Origin: an uncultured Bilophila sp.
Lineage (GTDB): Bacteria > Desulfobacterota > Desulfovibrionia > Desulfovibrionales > Desulfovibrionaceae
NCBI GenBank assembly: GCA_902373525.1
Contig: CABKMN010000005.1
Location: forward strand, 1 to 64,000
Length of the DNA: 64,000 nucleotides
Direction: 5' to 3'
A program made the position numbers and the translations under genes. The notes beneath the pieces were generated by a model. It ran no database searches. It worked only from the letters and a program-made list of their open reading frames with translations, and was not told where the DNA came from. Shown here piece after piece: positions 61,179 through 64,000 of the stretch. Every line of letters starts with the position of its first letter. The stretch's first letter is position 1.

Positions 61179-62408
61179 TCATGCGCCCTTTTCCCGGCCA
61201 GACCGTTTCGTTCTACGAATTTTTAGCGTATCCGGCCCGTTTTGAGAAGACGGCGCTTCGGGAGCATTTTGTATGGCTCCAAACAGAGAGCCTGCCACAC
61301 CGGAAGCCTTTTTCAGCGCGTCATCATGCAAATGAGCGTAGCGTTGGGTCATCTGCGGACTGGAATGAGTCAGCAATTTTTGCAGCTCGTACATGGACAC
61401 CTGCCCGGAACTTGCCAGCCATGAGGCAAAAGAATGGCGCAACCCATGCAGGGGGCGAAATGATTCCGGCAATCCCGCCTTCTCTTTCACTCGCCTAAGC
61501 ATGTCCGTAATGTTCCCCCTCGGTTTGTCGTCATAGCGACCGGGGAAAACGTAGGGACTTTTGGTCTGCGGCAGGGCAGTCAGGATAGCGCGAGCCTGGT
61601 CGTTCATGGGGATGGTTTCCGTTTTGCCTTTCTTGGCAACGGTCCCGCGCAATGTGATGAATCCCCGCTCAAAATCAAGGTCTTCCCATTGCAGGTTGAG
61701 AAGGGCGCTGCGGCGCATCCCGGTGAACAGAGCCAGACGCACGAGAGATGCCAGCGTCTGGTCCGGCTCTTCGTCCAGCGCCTTCAACAGATTCTGGACC
61801 TGCTCATGGGTAAGATTCTCCGTAACCTTGTTGTCAACGGTGGGCATGGTGATGCGGAGAGTGCCGGGAATGAAGTCGACATATCCTTTCTGCAAGGCGA
61901 AATTCAGTATGCGTTTGACCAGAGTCAGAACGTGCTTGACGGTCTGCGGAGACTTGCCCGCTTTTTCCAGTTTGGCGCGGAGCTTGTCTATATCGTGGAT
62001 GGTCAGTTCGGGAATGCTTTTCGATCCCAGAGAAGGAGCGATATGAAGGTTGAAGCGGATACGGTCATCCTTGATGGAACGATTGGAGCTTTTGGCTTCC
62101 TCGAACAGGCTCCACAATCTGTTGAAATTGTATCGTGATTCCTCAGCCATCTTTGCTGCGCGAACGGCAATACGCTTTTCCTCGTTGGAGGCGTCTTTGC
62201 CTTCCATACGGAGTCCACGGATGCTGGAGGCTTTGGCGGCGGTCATGTTGTCGCGGTATTGTCCGCCGACTTTTTCCTCGATGAGCTTTCCCTGCTTGCG
62301 GTATCGAATGTAATAGACCTTTTCCAACCCATGCCCTGTTGAACGTGGAACTTCAACAAAATACACTCCCGCATAGCCTACGACCGACTGTCTTTTTCTG
62401 CTTGCCAT
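61179..62408 (-). CDS. Tyrosine-type integrase of the element
   Basis: A 409-residue phage/ICE integrase that inserts the element into tRNA-Glu. The N-terminal arm-binding domain begins SRKRQSVVGYAGVYFVEVP with IRYRKQGKLIEEKVGGQ. A core-binding SAM-like domain follows. The catalytic domain shows ALFTGMRRSALLNLQWEDL (first Arg), HGLRHSFASWLASSG (His and Arg), LLTHSSPQM (His) and the nucleophile Tyr in TQRYAHL. The ATG at 62408 is chosen; a GTG further upstream would overlap a TGCCCCAC site. It points away from attR, 231 bp inside the right end, with arm-type motifs between. Confidence 0.95.
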   Translation of the reverse strand: MASRKRQSVVGYAGVYFVEVPRSTGHGLEKVYYIRYRKQGKLIEEKVGGQYRDNMTAAKASSIRGLRMEGKDASNEEKRIAVRAAKMAEESRYNFNRLWSLFEEAKSSNRSIKDDRIRFNLHIAPSLGSKSIPELTIHDIDKLRAKLEKAGKSPQTVKHVLTLVKRILNFALQKGYVDFIPGTLRITMPTVDNKVTENLTHEQVQNLLKALDEEPDQTLASLVRLALFTGMRRSALLNLQWEDLDFERGFITLRGTVAKKGKTETIPMNDQARAILTALPQTKSPYVFPGRYDDKPRGNITDMLRRVKEKAGLPESFRPLHGLRHSFASWLASSGQVSMYELQKLLTHSSPQMTQRYAHLHDDALKKASGVAGSLFGAIQNAPEAPSSQNGPDTLKIRRTKRSGREKGA

Positions 62409-62436
62409 ATTGCCTTTGACCTCTTTTGGTGTGTTC

Positions 62437-62523
62437 TGCCCCACATATACGGGATAGAATGGGCTTTAATCCGTTGATAACGGCGGAAATAGCCGTTTTC
62501 ATATGCCCCACACTATGCCCCAC
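62437..62523. repeat. Right TGCCCCAC motif cluster, candidate integrase arm sites
   Basis: Exact TGCCCCAC copies at 62437-62444, 62504-62511 and 62516-62523, the last two 12 bp apart; a partial GTGGGGTA is at 62609. They lie between the integrase start and attR and match the palindromic cluster just inside attL. Confidence 0.6.
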
Positions 62524-62638
62524 AAACGGCATAAAGTCCAATCGAAGTCGGCGGCTTTTTGGCAGGAGAAAAATGAAATAACTATATGAAATATATAATT
62601 TAGTAAGAGTGGGGTAAAGTCGGTCAAAATTACAGTCA

Positions 62639-62686
62639 CGGCCTTTCACGCCGTCAACAGCGGTTCAAATCCCCTTGGGGACGCCA
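62639..62686 (+). repeat. attR, right attachment repeat
   Basis: 48-bp copy of the tRNA-Glu 3' end, with C at 62673 instead of G. The change breaks one T-arm pair, consistent with a non-functional copy free to drift. The likely original terminator of the tRNA follows. Confidence 0.92.
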
Positions 62687-62699
62687 ACAGGAAACTGTA

Positions 62700-62746
62700 G
62701 GCGCATCACTTTACCCTGAAAATCAGGGTCTTGTGGTGCGCCTTTT
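62700..62746 (+). terminator. Displaced host terminator of tRNA-Glu
   Basis: A nested hairpin: outer GGCGCATCAC / GTGGTGCGCC (one G-T pair) and inner ACCCTGA-AAA-TCAGGGT, followed by TTTT. It sits 14 bp after attR, the same distance expected for the tRNA terminator before the element inserted. Confidence 0.75.
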
Positions 62747-63056
62747 GTATTATAAGCACCCTCCGCTTGTAAAACCCTCCCTTTCCGCTCCCAAGCCATT
62801 CCGCCCTCTCCACGTTTGCTGTTTCATACGGCCTTCCGGGGATATCTTCTCTATACCGGCTGGATTCCGCTCCGTTTTCTCAAGTGATACTCATCGTACA
62901 TCTTCACGTTTGCCTGTACAATCCGTTCTGATTTCGGCTGTTCCGTTTCGAGTGCCGATATGATCCGGCATGAGCAGGCTTTCTTCCGCTCCTTGCGGAT
63001 GAAAAGACGGATTTTGAAGACGTTTCCTCCAGCGATGCGTTCCTCCCGGAGACTCC
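62747..63056. other. Intergenic region upstream of the efflux lipoprotein gene
   Basis: 310 bp without a convincing gene. It presumably contains the promoter of the NodT-type gene. TTGTATTATAAGC right after the terminator is AT-rich and could serve, but I do not assign hexamers. Confidence 0.4.
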
Positions 63057-64000
63057 ATGCGTACATTTTCTCGGGATTTCTTGTTTCGGCGGCGGTTGTC
63101 CGAACGTCCGTCCCGGTACGGCATACCGGGTACGGCGACGGCGGTCCTGCGTGCGGCAGCCGGGACGATGCTCTGCGTCCTTTTTCTGTCCGGTTGCATG
63201 AAGGTCGGTCCCGATTTTGCTCCGCCCCCGCAATCTCTCCCGGAGCAGTGGTCGGAAGCCGATCTCCGGCACGCTTTCCGTGGCGACGCGCCGTCCGCCG
63301 AATGGTGGACGCAATTCCATGATCCGGCCTTGTCGGCCCTGATTCTGCGGGCCCGGCGTGAAAGCCCGACCGTGGAAACGGCCCTGTTGCGTGTGGCGCA
63401 GGCCCGCGCGCTGTACGGACAGGCCCTCGGTCAGCTCTTCCCGCAACAGCAGGCCCTGACCGGCGAGTACGAATGGTCCCATCCGAGCCGCCGGTCGCCC
63501 GATGCGGCGCAGCCCGGCGAACCTTCCGGCCCCTCTTCGGTGCAGGAGATCAACGTAGGCATGCAAATGAGCTGGGAACTGGATTTCTGGGGCAAGTACC
63601 GCCGCGGAGCCGAAGCCGCCCACGATACCCTGATGGCGGCTCAGGCCGCCCACGAGCTGGCGCTGGTCACGCTGAGCGCGGACGTGGCCCAACAGTATCT
63701 GAACTATCGGACCTTGCAGGAACGGATACGCATCGCCGAAAAAAACAATCGGGCCCAGCAGGAAGCCGTACGTCTCACCGAGGTTCGTTTCCGGCACGGT
63801 GCGGTCAGCGAACGCGACTACGCGCAGGCCCTCGCCCAGCAGAAAAGTACGGAGGCCGACCTTCCGGCACTGCGCGGGCAACTCAAGATCGCCCGCAACG
63901 CCCTGTGCGTCCTGCTCGGACAGGCTCCCGGACCGCTGGCCGAACTGGAGGGAAGCGGCATCCCCCGCGTGGACGGGACCATCGCCGTGGGCATTCCTTC
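63057..64000 (+). CDS. NodT-family outer-membrane efflux lipoprotein (3' end outside window)
   Basis: TolC-like outer-membrane factor of an RND or similar tripartite efflux pump; 314 codons are visible and the frame is open at the window end. The N-terminus carries a lipoprotein signal with lipobox LFLSGC (Cys47), preceded by an unusually long, Arg-rich stretch. The start of the mature protein, MKVGPDFAPPP, is typical of NodT proteins (CxxxGPDYxxP). Further on, MSWELDFWGKYRRGAEAA is the conserved xWExDLWGKxRR motif, followed by LSADVAQQYLNYR. GGAG lies 5 bp before the ATG. Adaptor and pump genes are expected downstream. Confidence 0.9.
   Translation, partial: MRTFSRDFLFRRRLSERPSRYGIPGTATAVLRAAAGTMLCVLFLSGCMKVGPDFAPPPQSLPEQWSEADLRHAFRGDAPSAEWWTQFHDPALSALILRARRESPTVETALLRVAQARALYGQALGQLFPQQQALTGEYEWSHPSRRSPDAAQPGEPSGPSSVQEINVGMQMSWELDFWGKYRRGAEAAHDTLMAAQAAHELALVTLSADVAQQYLNYRTLQERIRIAEKNNRAQQEAVRLTEVRFRHGAVSERDYAQALAQQKSTEADLPALRGQLKIARNALCVLLGQAPGPLAELEGSGIPRVDGTIAVGIP

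Larger units (their letters stand above)
50786..62686. mobile_element. 11.9-kb integrative and mobilizable element in tRNA-Glu
   Basis: Bounded by 48-bp direct repeats of the tRNA-Glu 3' end, with a tyrosine integrase gene adjacent to the right repeat. The element carries an AlpA-like HTH protein, a P4-alpha-like primase-helicase, an iteron array, a MobV-type relaxase (frameshifted), a serine recombinase, a Fic protein (interrupted) and a membrane protein. At the left end is AT-rich cargo including a TIR-domain protein. GC content is clearly below the chromosome, lowest at 50900-52860. No type IV secretion genes are present, so transfer would need a helper. The broken relaxase suggests this copy may now be immobile. 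Confidence 0.9.

Overview
The window is a GC-rich (roughly 60-65 %) Gram-negative chromosome segment. Tat-dependent DMSO-type reductase genes, a plant/spirochaete-type phosphofructokinase, SbcCD, an orphan TRAP binding protein, paired aldehyde/alcohol dehydrogenases and a NodT-type efflux lipoprotein together suggest an anaerobic, gut-type Desulfovibrionaceae member (Desulfovibrio/Bilophila-like). That assignment is an inference from gene content and style; no rRNA or core phylogenetic marker is present to settle it.

Layout. 1-8.6 kb is one tightly packed forward run: rRNA/tRNA methyltransferase (open at the left edge), 6-phosphofructokinase, AddA-like helicase-nuclease and an AsmA-family protein, with 4-bp ATGA overlaps. 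9-16.3 kb holds an EF-hand membrane protein and sbcD-sbcC. 16.4-22.6 kb carries an NSS-type Na+ symporter, dmsABC, a possible 21-residue membrane peptide and ndk. 22.7-34.2 kb is mixed: a decayed aldo/keto reductase, a cupin, a large hybrid sensor kinase, MgtC, the metNIQ methionine importer with a good promoter, a DUF1275 protein, a PAS/GAF/GGDEF protein and a TehA-like channel. 35-39.6 kb holds a lower-GC WYL regulator/nitroreductase pair, an EamA transporter, azlCD and a DUF2829 (Tad2-like) small protein. 40-48 kb looks like an aldehyde/alcohol oxidation neighbourhood: an AldA-type dehydrogenase, a benzaldehyde-type dehydrogenase, a zinc aryl-alcohol-type dehydrogenase, a 12-TM membrane-anchored LuxR regulator and an orphan DctP binding protein. 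A TerC-CBS protein and tRNA-Gln/tRNA-Glu follow.

The accessory highlight is an 11.9-kb integrative and mobilizable element (50786-62686) inserted in the 3' end of tRNA-Glu(UUC). It has 48-bp att repeats differing at one base. It brings its own terminator for the interrupted tRNA, and the likely original terminator is displaced beyond attR. TGCCCCAC motifs at both ends are candidate integrase arm sites. Inside are a tyrosine integrase, an AlpA-like HTH protein, a P4-alpha-like primase/helicase beside an array of eight GGTGACA iterons, a MobV-type relaxase, a small mobilization-type protein and a serine recombinase. An AT-rich cargo block at the left end encodes a TIR-domain protein, a 48-residue membrane peptide and a broken lipoprotein gene. 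Several element genes are disrupted: the relaxase by a frameshift, fic by an early UAG, the lipoprotein by a UAG and a poly-A frameshift, and a second integrase survives only as a fragment. To the right of attR a NodT-family efflux lipoprotein gene runs off the window.
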